From Chloroflexota bacterium (GTDB taxonomy: Bacteria; Chloroflexota; Dehalococcoidia; Bin125), in contig VXQT01000010.1 of NCBI GenBank assembly GCA_009838915.1, forward strand, positions 1 to 64,000: DNA of 64,000 bases, written 5' to 3'. The translations under genes were made by a program, and so were the position numbers. Shown here piece by piece: positions 1-8,661 of the stretch; position 1 is the first letter of the stretch, and each line of letters starts with the position of its first letter. Below the pieces are notes generated by a model that was not told the DNA's origin, made no database searches, and was given only the letters and a program-made list of their open reading frames with translations.

Positions 1-1435
1 TGATGTTTAAACGAGCCCGGATGGGGGCTGTGGTCGGGGCGGCGTGGAGCGCGTCGGGGTCTTCGGCCGACTCTCGCGCGATCGCGATCAGGGCCTCGGC
101 CAGCGCCTCGATCGCCTCGGGCGGCTCCGTCTCCGTCGGCTCGATCATCAGCGCTTCCTCGACGATCAGGGGGAAGTAGACGGTCGGCGGGTGGAAGCCG
201 TGGTCAATCAGGCGCTTGGCGATGTCGTAGGTGCGCACGCCGTGATCGCGGCGCTGGCGGGTGCCGGAGAAGACGACCTCGTGCAGCACGGGCCGGTCGT
301 AGGGCAGGTCGTACCAGCCGTGCAGCAGGACGCGCAGGTAGTTGGCGTTGAGCACCGCCTGCCCCGAGACGGCCCGCAGTCCGTCGAGGCCGAGCGCGCG
401 CATGTAGGCAGTGGCGCGCAGCAGCACTCCGACGTTGCCGTGAAACTGCTGCATGCGGCCGATGCTGCGCTCCGGCGCGGCCAGCCGCACGACGCCGTCG
501 TCGCGTTGCTCCAGGATGGGGGTCGGCAGGTAGGGCGCGAGCTCGTCCGAGCAGCAGACCGGTCCCGCGCCGGGTCCGCCGCCGCCGTGCGGGGTGCTGA
601 AGCTCTTGTGCAGGTTGAGGTGTGCGACATCGAAGCCCAGGTCGCCGTAGCGGATCCGACCCACAATCGCATTCAGGTTCGCGCCGTCGGCGTAGAGGTA
701 GGCGCCGGCGTCGTGGATCAGGTCCGCCACCTCTTCGATGCCCCGCTCCCACAGACCCAGCGTGTTGGGCACGGTGACCATGACGGCTGCCACGGTCTCG
801 TCCAGCTCTCGCTGGATCGAGTCACGGTCGAGTGAGCCATCGGCGGCCGTCGGGATCTGTGTGACCCGGAAGCCGGCCATCGCCGCGGTGGCGGGGTTGG
901 TGCCGTGGGCGGAGTCGGGCACGAGGATGCGTCGGCGCTGCTCCAGCTCGCCGCGGTCCTGGAGCGCGGCCATGATCATCAGCACGCCGGCGAACTCTCC
1001 CTGCGCGCCGGCCGCCGGCGCCAGACTGACGGCGGGCAGCCCGGTGATCTCGGCCAGGCCGTCGCGCAGTTCCAGCAGCGTCCGCAGCGTGCCCTGCATG
1101 TCCTCCTCGGGCGCGAAGGGATGCGCCTCGTCGAAGCCCGGCAGCGACGCGATCAGGTCGTTGACCTTGGGATTGAACTTCATCGTGCAAGAACCGAGCG
1201 GGTAGGTGCCCGAATCGATGCCGTAGTTGCGGCCCGAGAGCGCGGTGTAGTAGCGCACCAGCTCGCCCTGGCTCATCTCCGGCAGGCGCAGCGACTCGCG
1301 CAGTAGGTGGGCGTCGGGCAATGGCGATTCGTCGCCGTTCCAGCACGGGACGTCGACCGCTCGGCGTCCGGGCTCGCCGCGATCGAAGCTCAGCCGAGCG
1401 CCGAAGTCCTCGCCGACCGGCCGATAGTCGGTCAT
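1..1435 (-). CDS. gcvPB: Glycine dehydrogenase (decarboxylating) subunit 2, partial
   Basis: This is the C-terminal half of the split P-protein, which with GcvPA forms the PLP enzyme that decarboxylates glycine and passes the aminomethyl group to lipoyl-GcvH. The start ATG (1435-1433) overlaps the gcvPA stop as ATGA. The reading frame is open to the left edge with no stop, so the last few residues lie outside the window. Visible motifs are YPLGSCTMKFNPK near residues 78-90 and the PLP-lysine motif LNLHKSFSTPHGGGG, whose lysine is about residue 277. The 478 codons present match the usual length less a short tail. It is the last gene of the gcvT-gcvH-gcvPA-gcvPB operon. Confidence 0.95.
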   Translation of the reverse strand, partial: MTDYRPVGEDFGARLSFDRGEPGRRAVDVPCWNGDESPLPDAHLLRESLRLPEMSQGELVRYYTALSGRNYGIDSGTYPLGSCTMKFNPKVNDLIASLPGFDEAHPFAPEEDMQGTLRTLLELRDGLAEITGLPAVSLAPAAGAQGEFAGVLMIMAALQDRGELEQRRRILVPDSAHGTNPATAAMAGFRVTQIPTAADGSLDRDSIQRELDETVAAVMVTVPNTLGLWERGIEEVADLIHDAGAYLYADGANLNAIVGRIRYGDLGFDVAHLNLHKSFSTPHGGGGPGAGPVCCSDELAPYLPTPILEQRDDGVVRLAAPERSIGRMQQFHGNVGVLLRATAYMRALGLDGLRAVSGQAVLNANYLRVLLHGWYDLPYDRPVLHEVVFSGTRQRRDHGVRTYDIAKRLIDHGFHPPTVYFPLIVEEALMIEPTETEPPEAIEALAEALIAIARESAEDPDALHAAPTTAPIRARLNI

Positions 1436-2778
1436 GGCTGCGCCCCGATCTCGGTGAGCGCATCAATCAGCGCGTCGACGTGGGCGTCGGGCGTCGCCTC
1501 GGTCACGCAGAAGAGCAGCGCCTCGTCGGCCTCGGGCTCCGTTCGATCCGACACATCGAGTCCGGGCGTAATGCCGCGGTCCGACAACTGACCGGCGAGT
1601 TGCGCCGCAGGCAGTGGGCCGCAAACCAGGAACTCCTGGAACCACGGCCCGCGTTCCAGCACGTCGTAGCCGGGAATCGCGGCGATGCGGCGCGCGGCGT
1701 CGTGGGCTCGCTGGTAGCAGAGCTCGGCCGACTCGCGCAGGCCTCGTGGTCCCAGCGCCTGGACGGCGATGGTGAAGGCGAGCGCGATCAGGGCCTGTGC
1801 GGTTGAGATGTTCGATGTCGCGCGCTCGCGCCGGATGAATTGCTCGCGCGCCTGCAGGGTGAGCACGTAGCCGGTGCGCGGCTCGCGTGCGTCACGTGAC
1901 TCGACCTCGCGAGTGCGTCCAACGATGCGGCCGGGCATCTGGCGAAGAAACTGCGAGCGCGCGGCGAACAGGCCCAGGGAGGGTCCCCCGTAAGCCGAGG
2001 CGCCGGCGAGATCGCGGCCCTCGCCGGTGACGATGTCGGCGCCCGCGTCGCCGGGCGCGCGCAGCAGACCCAACGCGAACGGATCGGTGGCAACGACCAG
2101 CAGCGCGCCCTGGGAGTGAGCCGCCTCGGCCAGCGGTTCGAGGTCGAGGATCGTGCCGAGGAAGTCAGGCTGCTGGACCACGAGGCAGGCATGCTCCTCG
2201 CTCACGAGTTCGGGCGAGTCAAGCACGTCGACACGCAGTGCGGGGCCGCGCGCGTAGGTCCGGACCACGTCGACGGTGCCGGGATGCATCGGTTCGAGCA
2301 GCGCCACCACGCTGCGCTTTGTGGCGCGAGCGGCCATCAGGCAGGCCTCGGCGGTCGCGCTGGCCACGTCGTAGAGTCCGACGTTGGCCACGTCCATGCC
2401 GGTCAGCTCGCAGACCACCGACTGGAACTCGAAGCCCGATTGCAGCGTGCCCTGGCTGATCTCAGGCTGGTACGGCGTGTAGGCGGTGACGAACTCGGAG
2501 CGGCTCGTGAGATGAGCAACGATCGACGGCACCGAGCGTCGGTACGCGCCTGCGCCGAGAAAGCTGGGGCGTGAGGGCGCGGCGTTGTCGCCGGCCCGTT
2601 CCGATAGCAGCGCGATCAGCTCGGGCTCGGTGAGCGCGGACGGCAGCGACATGCCTGGATCCCGCAACGAAGCGGGCAGGTCGTCGAAGAGCGCGTCGAG
2701 TGACGCGACACCGATTCGCTCCAGCATGAGCGCCCGATCGGCATCGGTCGCGGGGATGTACGGGTGCGGCGAGGACAC
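1432..2778 (-). CDS. gcvPA: Glycine dehydrogenase (decarboxylating) subunit 1
   Basis: This is the N-terminal half of the split glycine decarboxylase (P-protein), 448 aa and full length for the family. It has the typical motifs FLGAGAYRRSVPSIV near residue 74 and TAYTPYQPEISQGTLQ near residue 98. The start is GTG with a clear GGAGG ribosome-binding site about 7 bases upstream, one base after the gcvH stop. The 4-base overlap with gcvPB indicates translational coupling, as expected for two subunits of one enzyme. It acts in the cytoplasm in glycine catabolism and one-carbon supply. Confidence 0.95.
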   Translation of the reverse strand: MSSPHPYIPATDADRALMLERIGVASLDALFDDLPASLRDPGMSLPSALTEPELIALLSERAGDNAAPSRPSFLGAGAYRRSVPSIVAHLTSRSEFVTAYTPYQPEISQGTLQSGFEFQSVVCELTGMDVANVGLYDVASATAEACLMAARATKRSVVALLEPMHPGTVDVVRTYARGPALRVDVLDSPELVSEEHACLVVQQPDFLGTILDLEPLAEAAHSQGALLVVATDPFALGLLRAPGDAGADIVTGEGRDLAGASAYGGPSLGLFAARSQFLRQMPGRIVGRTREVESRDAREPRTGYVLTLQAREQFIRRERATSNISTAQALIALAFTIAVQALGPRGLRESAELCYQRAHDAARRIAAIPGYDVLERGPWFQEFLVCGPLPAAQLAGQLSDRGITPGLDVSDRTEPEADEALLFCVTEATPDAHVDALIDALTEIGAQP

Positions 2779-2779
2779 G

Positions 2780-3181
2780 CTAGTCCTCCGGGAGCTGGGC
2801 GCGATAGGCCTCGGCGTCCATCAGGCCGTCGAGTTCGGCCGCGTTGGAGATGCGCACGCGGACGATCCAGCCGTCGCCGTAGGGCGATTCGTTGACCAGC
2901 TCCGGCCGCTCTTCGAGTTCCGTGTTGGAGGCGATCAGTTCGCCGCTGACCGGCGCGAAGAGCTCGGCGACAGTCTTGGCCGACTCGATCTCGCCGAACG
3001 GTTCGCCGGCGGTCAGCGCCGTGCCGTCTGCCGGGAGTTCCAGGTAGACCACATCGCCGACCTGCTCCTGGGCGAAATCGGTGATGCCGATCGTGACTTC
3101 ATCTGTGTCCGCTTCGCGGCGCAGCCACTCGTGATCCTCGGTGTAGAGCAGATCTTCGGGCGTCTCGTAGTCCATCATCAT
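2780..3181 (-). CDS. gcvH: Glycine cleavage system H protein
   Basis: This is the lipoyl carrier that shuttles the aminomethyl intermediate between the P, T and L proteins. The lipoylation motif GEIESAKTVAELFAPVSGE is present, with the acceptor lysine at about residue 69 when counted from the first of three consecutive ATG codons (3181, 3178, 3175). The first ATG overlaps the gcvT stop as ATGA, so I chose it; either of the others would shorten the protein by only one or two residues. The frame is open much further upstream, but that part lies inside gcvT. The length of 133 aa is normal for GcvH. Confidence 0.94.
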   Translation of the reverse strand: MMMDYETPEDLLYTEDHEWLRREADTDEVTIGITDFAQEQVGDVVYLELPADGTALTAGEPFGEIESAKTVAELFAPVSGELIASNTELEERPELVNESPYGDGWIVRVRISNAAELDGLMDAEAYRAQLPED

Positions 3182-4296
3182 CCCTTCGGCTTGCGATAGA
3201 ACGGTCGCCGCACGACCTCCACTGGCAGCGCGCGGCCGCGCACGTTGACTTCGAGCATGGTTCCGACTTTCGCCAGATCGGTCGGCAGGTAGGCCATGCC
3301 GATCCCGATTCTGAGGCTGGGGCTGTGCCCGCCGCTGGTCAGCGTGGCGACCGGCTGCTCGCCGCCGGGTTCGCGCACGTCGAATCCGGCCCGCAGCACG
3401 CCTCGGCCTCGGGCGGCCAGATGCGCCAGGCGTCGTGTGCGCGGCTGCGCCTTGGCGCCGACCAGTGCCTCGCGGCCGATGAACGGTGCGCCATCGTCCA
3501 GACTCACCGCGAATCCGAGTCCGGCCTCGTACGGATTGGTCGCCGCGTCGATTTCGTTGCCGTGCAGCGGCAGCGCCGCCTCCAGCCGCAATGAGTCCCT
3601 GGCCCCCAGGCCAGCCGGCGTCGCTCCGCCGGCGAACAGTGCGTCCCACAACGACTCAGCGCGCTCGGCCGGCACGATGCACTCGCCTCCGTCTTCTCCC
3701 GTGTATCCGGTGCGGGCGACCAGCAGCGGAGCGTCCTGCCAGCTCAGCTCGGCGCAATCGCGGGGCGCGAGATCGGCGAATCCTTCGCCGAGCACGCTGC
3801 ACAGCAGACCGACCGCAGCAGGACCCTGCACGGCCAGCATCACCGTCTCGGGCGTGACCTCCGAGGCTGCGTCGCCTGCGACGGCACGCAGGCGCTCGAA
3901 GTCGGCGTCGGCGTTGGCCGCGTTGTGAATCACCAGCCAGCGATCGCCGGGGAGGTGATAGATGAAGACATCGTCCTCGATACCGCCCGTCTCGTTGCAG
4001 TAGAGCGAGTAGTGCGCCTTGCCTTCTGGCAGAGTCGTCACATCGAACGTGGTCACAGAGCGCAGCATCTCGGCTGCCTCGGAACCCTCGACCCAGGCGC
4101 GGGCCAGGTGGGAGACGTCGAACACGCCGACTCGCTCGCGCACCCCGCGATGCTCCGCGACGATGCCTTCGTATTGCAGCGGCATTTCCCATCCGGCGAA
4201 GGGCGCGAAGCGAGCGCCCGCAGCGAGGTGGCGCTCGCGCAACGTGAGCGGCGTCAGCACCGCACGACTCCTCCCATTCGGCCCAGTGGCCGACAT
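3178..4296 (-). CDS. gcvT: Aminomethyltransferase (glycine cleavage T protein)
   Basis: This T-protein transfers the methylene group from aminomethyl-lipoyl-GcvH to tetrahydrofolate and releases ammonia. The N-terminal signature FAPFAGWEMPLQYEGIVAEH and the DVSHLARAWVEG stretch are typical of GcvT, as is the C-terminal beta-barrel ending about residue 372. The frame extends to a TTG at 4347, but the ATG at 4296 places the first conserved segment (TPLTLRERHLAAGARFAPF) at the usual distance from the N-terminus, so I prefer it. It heads the gcv operon and a candidate sigma-70 promoter lies about 50 bases upstream. No L-protein gene is in the window. Confidence 0.93.
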   Translation of the reverse strand: MSATGPNGRSRAVLTPLTLRERHLAAGARFAPFAGWEMPLQYEGIVAEHRGVRERVGVFDVSHLARAWVEGSEAAEMLRSVTTFDVTTLPEGKAHYSLYCNETGGIEDDVFIYHLPGDRWLVIHNAANADADFERLRAVAGDAASEVTPETVMLAVQGPAAVGLLCSVLGEGFADLAPRDCAELSWQDAPLLVARTGYTGEDGGECIVPAERAESLWDALFAGGATPAGLGARDSLRLEAALPLHGNEIDAATNPYEAGLGFAVSLDDGAPFIGREALVGAKAQPRTRRLAHLAARGRGVLRAGFDVREPGGEQPVATLTSGGHSPSLRIGIGMAYLPTDLAKVGTMLEVNVRGRALPVEVVRRPFYRKPKG

Positions 4297-4343
4297 CGCG
4301 CCTACTGTAACCAGATGTTCGAGGGACTCACACCACCGACTGA

Positions 4344-4370
4344 ACAATAGGATTCACCGCGTGTTGTCAA
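4344..4370 (-). promoter_or_regulatory. Candidate sigma-70 promoter of the gcv operon
   Basis: Reading the minus strand, a perfect -35 hexamer TTGACA (4370-4365) is followed by 15 bases and TATTGT (4349-4344, four of six matches to TATAAT). This lies 48 bases before the chosen gcvT start. The spacer is short, so this is a plausible but unproven promoter. I see no room for a glycine riboswitch in the short leader. Confidence 0.35.
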
Positions 4371-4442
4371 TAGAAGCCGCCTATAGAACCTGGAGCGCAA
4401 GAGTCCGTCCGGGTTCGCGACGCAACCGCAGAGCGTCTACGT

Positions 4443-5162
4443 TCAGGCGGCGGCTTTGGCTCGCGCTCGTTCTGCCCTGCGAGCTGCCTGAGCCGCCCGT
4501 CGCGCGAGCGTGCGCTCGATGTAAGGCGCGACATCGGGCGTCTTGCAGCCGGTCTCCCCGTGATCGACCTCAACCGGACAGACCTGCGAAGCGGTTGCCA
4601 GCACGGCGGACCGCAGGCCGTCGCCCCGCAGCCCGATCGCGATTAGCGCGCCGTTCATCTCATGCCGCACGCGGTTCGGCCGTGCGTCAATCTCTACATT
4701 GATCTGCTGAACCAACGCCTCCAACTCGTCGGAAGTCCACAGCTCGGGCTGCTCCGCGCTGCAGGCGACGATGAACCAGCCCAGCGAAGCCGGCCACTCC
4801 TGCGGGTGATCGCGGAGTTGGTCACTCACCGTGCGGGCGGCGGGCGACTGTGCGACCAGCTTGCCCAGGCCCTCGACCAGGATGTAGTTGTTCACATCGG
4901 CCAAGCAGTCCAGCGCCAGCTCTTCGGTCACGGCCGACGGATCGGCGATGCGCAATGCCAGCACGCGGGCGTCGTGGTTGCCGCTGTCCCAGAGCTCGAC
5001 GGCAAGGGCGTGGTCGGTCTTGAGCGGCTTGGCGATCCGGCCCAGCTCCTTGTAACTCACGCCGAACATCGGCTGCGCGGCGCCGTGCCGCGCGTAGACC
5101 TTGCGGTTCTGCGCCGTGCCGGCGGCCTCCAGCTCGGCGAGCACTTGCTCCAGCTTTGCCAT
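4443..5162 (-). CDS. DNA alkylation repair (AlkD-like HEAT-repeat) protein
   Basis: This roughly 239-aa protein has the AlkD/DUF1061-type pattern: the segment RKVYARHGAAQPMFGVSYKE, then KTDHALAVELWDSGNHDARVLA, then repeated helical pairs. Family members are HEAT-repeat DNA glycosylases for alkylated purines, or non-enzymatic relatives. The C-terminus is a short Ala/Arg/Lys-rich tail. The frame also has an upstream start at 5201, inside the preceding gene; the ATG at 5162 avoids the overlap and starts at the usual MAKLEQVLAELEA helix. It probably shares a transcript with the amidohydrolase upstream. I am confident of the family but not of the substrate. Confidence 0.8.
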   Translation of the reverse strand: MAKLEQVLAELEAAGTAQNRKVYARHGAAQPMFGVSYKELGRIAKPLKTDHALAVELWDSGNHDARVLALRIADPSAVTEELALDCLADVNNYILVEGLGKLVAQSPAARTVSDQLRDHPQEWPASLGWFIVACSAEQPELWTSDELEALVQQINVEIDARPNRVRHEMNGALIAIGLRGDGLRSAVLATASQVCPVEVDHGETGCKTPDVAPYIERTLARRAAQAARRAERARAKAAA

Positions 5163-5176
5163 CGTGGTCGGCACTT

Positions 5177-6028
5177 CTAGCCGGATGCTCCCGGCGACCA
5201 TCCGTAGATCTGCTCCAGCGAGCCGCCCATGAGTGTCGAGCGTTCCTCATCCGTCAGTGAGTCGGTCACCCGAAACGACTCGACCCCCTGCTCGAACGTT
5301 AGTAGGTTGGTCGCTCGGGTCCAGTCGGTGCCCCACATGCAGCGTTCGAGACCGTAAGCGTCGAAGATCCGGCTCAGCGGTTCCCAGATATCGGGATACG
5401 GAAACGGCTCGTGAGACAGCGTGCAGGCGCCGGAGATCTTGATTGCGACGTGGTCGAACTGCGCAAGCGCCATGACTTGCTCAATGTCCGCCCAGGGTTC
5501 ATCGGGCGGCGGCGGTTGGAACGGCTGCTGCAGACCGACGTGGTCGATGACCAACTGCGCGTTGGGGTGACGGCGGGCATAGGCCGCCAACTCGGGCAGA
5601 TTCTGCCAGCACAGCACGTTGATCGGGATGCCCGCGGCAGCGCCGGCGGCGATGATCGCGTCGACTCCGGGGTGTTCCCCGCCGACCGCCTCGAAGTTGA
5701 GCACCACGCGCGCCCCGACCACGCCCGGTCGTGCCGCCCATGCTTCGACGTCCGCGGCCACCGTCGGCGAGTTAGGGTCGAACGGCGCGATCAGACCGAA
5801 GCGATCGGGATACGCCTCGGCCACGCCCTCGCAATAGCTGGAGTCGTAGCCGTAAATCGTGAACGGTGAGATCAGTAGCGCGCCGTCGACGCCGACGGCG
5901 TCCATCGCCGCAACCATCTCCTCGCCGGTGACCGTGGCCGGGCCGGCCAGCAGGGATCGGTAGTTCGAATCGTCGTTGCGGTCGTAGGCGTGCACCTGGC
6001 AGTCGATCACGGGGGTATCGTTGGGCAT
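5177..6028 (-). CDS. Amidohydrolase family (amidohydrolase-2) protein
   Basis: This 283-aa TIM-barrel metal-dependent hydrolase belongs to the amidohydrolase-2 family (PF04909-like). It has the N-terminal metal motif VIDCQVHAYD, where one of the two usual histidines is Gln as in many members. It also has a central LVIDHVGL, a KISGA strand, and the C-terminal MWGTDWTRA carrying the usual catalytic Asp. Relatives act on carboxylated aromatics, lactones or small cyclic acids; the substrate here cannot be read from sequence. Transcription is away from the Rieske gene, across a 184-base divergent gap with no recognisable operator. Confidence 0.82.
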   Translation of the reverse strand: MPNDTPVIDCQVHAYDRNDDSNYRSLLAGPATVTGEEMVAAMDAVGVDGALLISPFTIYGYDSSYCEGVAEAYPDRFGLIAPFDPNSPTVAADVEAWAARPGVVGARVVLNFEAVGGEHPGVDAIIAAGAAAGIPINVLCWQNLPELAAYARRHPNAQLVIDHVGLQQPFQPPPPDEPWADIEQVMALAQFDHVAIKISGACTLSHEPFPYPDIWEPLSRIFDAYGLERCMWGTDWTRATNLLTFEQGVESFRVTDSLTDEERSTLMGGSLEQIYGWSPGASG

Positions 6029-6212
6029 CGTGATTTCGCTTTCCTACGAGTCGGGGCGCTAGCTGGGATTCTAAGAGAGATATAGATGCGTCCGGGAACG
6101 GCGCCCGGTCCTACCCAACGATTCCCATGAGACGTCGCGTGCAACAGGCTCAACATTGGCGGTCCTCCGACACTAGCCTTGGACCAACAGGATCGACGGA
6201 AGGCGGCCGACC

Positions 6213-7925
6213 ATGAGCGCCAACATGCAGGTGTGCTCACTTGATGAACTGCAACGCGAGGGCGTGCGCGTGGTCTCGACCGGGCAGCGCACGGTAGCCG
6301 TGTTCTGGCACCGCGATCGGGTCTTCGCCGTCGACAACCGCTGTCCGCATTTGGGCTTCCCGCTCAGCCAGGGGACCGTCGCCGACGGCATCCTCACCTG
6401 TCACTGGCATCACGCCAAGTTCGACCTTGCCGGCGGCTGCGCCTTCGACCTCTTCGCCGACGATGTCGCCGCCTTCCGGGCCGAAGTGCGCGACGGCGTC
6501 GTATGGCTCGACCCGGAGCCGCAGGAAGAGGAAGCGATCGCGCACCACACGCGCAAGCTCTCGGAAGGCCTGGAACAAAATCTCTCGCTGGTCATCGCCA
6601 AGTCCGTGATCGGACTCTGCGAGGCGGGACGCGATGATCTCGTGCTGGCCGAGGCGGCGCGTTTCGGAGTCAAGAACCGCGCCGCCGGCTGGTCGAGCGG
6701 GCTTTCGATCCTGACCGCGATGGCCAACGTGCAGCCGCATCTCGAAACCGAAGACCGACCGCGGGCGCTGTATCACGGCGTCGTTCATGTGGCTCGCAAC
6801 GTCCAGGGCCAACCGCCCGACTTCGACATCGCTCCGCTCGACACCGACGAGAACCGGCCCGAACAGTTCCGCACCTGGTTCCGCCGCTTCGCCGAAGTCC
6901 GTTCGCCCAATGCCGCCGAGCGCTGCCTGCGGACAGCCGCCGTCGCCGGCCTGGACGAGGCGCAGCTTGCCGACTTGCTGTTCGCCGCCTCGACCGATCA
7001 CACCTTCATGGATGTCGGTCACACGCTCGATTTCGCCAACAAGGCCTGCGAGCTGCTCGACGTGGTCGGCTGGGAGTCCGCGCCCGACGTGCTCAGCTCT
7101 GTGATTCCGACGATCACGGGCGCCGAACGGATGGAAGAGACCTCATCCTGGCAGCATCCGGTCGACCTGCCCAAGTTGCTTGATGAAGCGGGAGACGCGC
7201 TGGACGAGGCGCTGGCCGTTGGCGGCGAGCGCAACGAGTCCTGGGACGAGCACCGCCCGGTGGCGGAGTCGATCCTTGACGATCCGCCGGACCGTTCGTT
7301 GCGCAGGATCGTCGATGCGGCGCGTGCCGGCGCTCCGCTGGGGGAGTTGAGCGCGACGGTTGCCTACGCGGCAGCGCGACGTCCGATGCACTTCCACATC
7401 TCCAACGAGTTCGGCGACTGGAACACGGTCCACCACACGTTTACGTACACGAACGCCGTCGATCGGGCGATGCAGCGCGCGCCCTCGCGAGAACTGGCGC
7501 GAGGCATCCTCGACGGAGCTGCGTCCGTCTACCTGGAACGGTTCCTCAACATGCCGCGTCAGCCGAGGCCTGAGCCCAACGGCGGCTCGACCTCGACCGA
7601 CGATCTGCTCGGACACTTCGACCGGCAGCAGCAGGTCGACGAGACGGCGCAGTCGGTCGCCGATCTCCTCGCCGGTGGTCGGCAGGACGAGGTCGTGCGC
7701 ACGCTCGGCGCCGCGCTGCTGCGTGAGGACGCCGGCTTCCACTCGTTCCAGATTTACGACGCCGCGCTGCGACTGGTCGATCGCTTCGAGGGCCGACCCG
7801 AAGCCGACGATGTGCTGATCGGCGCAAGCCGATTCCTCACCGCCCACGCCCCAACGGTGCGCTCGATGGGTCAGACCTACGAGACCGCCGCCCGTCTGCA
7901 TCGCGGAGAGGCACTGCACGCGTAG
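6213..7925 (+). CDS. Rieske [2Fe-2S] protein with long helical C-terminal domain
   Basis: The N-terminal ~110 residues form a Rieske ferredoxin-like domain with ligands C44 and H46 (CPHLGFPLSQG) and C63 and H66 (CHWHHAKF). The remaining ~450 residues are an alpha-helical region that I cannot assign. It is rich in conserved-looking His/Asp/Glu segments such as STDHTFMDVGHTLDFANKA and RRPMHFHISNEFGDWN. There is no classical Rieske-oxygenase mononuclear iron motif (D-x2-H-x4-H) that I can point to. It stands alone, so its redox partner is unknown. The start follows a GGAAGGCGG stretch. Confidence 0.8.
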   Translation: MSANMQVCSLDELQREGVRVVSTGQRTVAVFWHRDRVFAVDNRCPHLGFPLSQGTVADGILTCHWHHAKFDLAGGCAFDLFADDVAAFRAEVRDGVVWLDPEPQEEEAIAHHTRKLSEGLEQNLSLVIAKSVIGLCEAGRDDLVLAEAARFGVKNRAAGWSSGLSILTAMANVQPHLETEDRPRALYHGVVHVARNVQGQPPDFDIAPLDTDENRPEQFRTWFRRFAEVRSPNAAERCLRTAAVAGLDEAQLADLLFAASTDHTFMDVGHTLDFANKACELLDVVGWESAPDVLSSVIPTITGAERMEETSSWQHPVDLPKLLDEAGDALDEALAVGGERNESWDEHRPVAESILDDPPDRSLRRIVDAARAGAPLGELSATVAYAAARRPMHFHISNEFGDWNTVHHTFTYTNAVDRAMQRAPSRELARGILDGAASVYLERFLNMPRQPRPEPNGGSTSTDDLLGHFDRQQQVDETAQSVADLLAGGRQDEVVRTLGAALLREDAGFHSFQIYDAALRLVDRFEGRPEADDVLIGASRFLTAHAPTVRSMGQTYETAARLHRGEALHA

Positions 7926-7951
7926 AAGCATTGACGCCCGGGTCGCTCGGA

Positions 7952-8428
7952 TCAGGAGCCACCCTTAGAAACCTGGTTGACCGCCGCCGCCAGTTCGTCG
8001 GGACGGCGACTGCCTATGTAGTGGCGGTTGCCCTGCTTCGTCTCGATGACGACGCCAGTGCGTAGGAAGGGCACTGACATGGCGCGGCCCTTGCGGCCTC
8101 CATCCAATCCTGCTCGCAGGCCCCATCCGCCGTAGGAACCCCAGCGATACTCCTCTGCCCGAGCGGCGTCGATCTCCCAGGTCTTGAGATTGAGCCCCCA
8201 GGGCCCGAATCGGGCTCGCAGTCTGTCACCCTCAACCCTGACATGCAGGACTGCGAACAACCGCAACACCGTGCCCAGCAGCGCTCCCGAGACGATCAAG
8301 CCAATCCCGTCCCCGACCTGATCAGCTCCCAGCAGGAGCCAAACGCCGCCAACTGCGAACGCAGTGGCGAGTGCAACCATGGGAATCACGAACCGGCGCT
8401 GCGCGTACACGTCTTCCCGGTGCAGCAT
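7952..8428 (-). CDS. Small two-TM membrane protein, PH-like
   Basis: This 158-aa protein has two hydrophobic segments near residues 13-33 and 41-60. A soluble C-terminal half follows, with beta-strand-like segments (VEGDRLRARFGPWGLNLKTWEI, and GVVIETKQGNRHYIGSRRPDEL). The pattern resembles bacterial PH-domain or DUF3093-type membrane proteins, which sense or bind unknown ligands. A strong GGAGGAAGAG ribosome-binding site precedes the ATG. It is convergent with the Rieske gene and has no operon partner. The function is unknown. Confidence 0.65.
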   Translation of the reverse strand: MLHREDVYAQRRFVIPMVALATAFAVGGVWLLLGADQVGDGIGLIVSGALLGTVLRLFAVLHVRVEGDRLRARFGPWGLNLKTWEIDAARAEEYRWGSYGGWGLRAGLDGGRKGRAMSVPFLRTGVVIETKQGNRHYIGSRRPDELAAAVNQVSKGGS

Positions 8429-8661
8429 CGTTAAGTCTCTTCCTCCACGAATCGCCGAAGGATGGCGTGCCGAGACAATGGTACGCAGTGGCGACAGTCT
8501 CCGATTGCCGCAAATGAGCAGCCAGTGAATACCCGCTCGACTGTTTAGACTCTCGTGTGTAGTTCGATTCAGGACGCAACGGGCTGGAACAGTGTCCAGC
8601 AGGCTTTGCCGCAGTGTGTACCGACTTGCTCGGAGCGAATGACGGAATCAAGGAGCAGTGA

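Noticed and set aside
44-835. Plus-strand open frame at the left edge.
   Set aside because: It is antisense to gcvPB, which has full family motifs and runs off the edge in its own frame.
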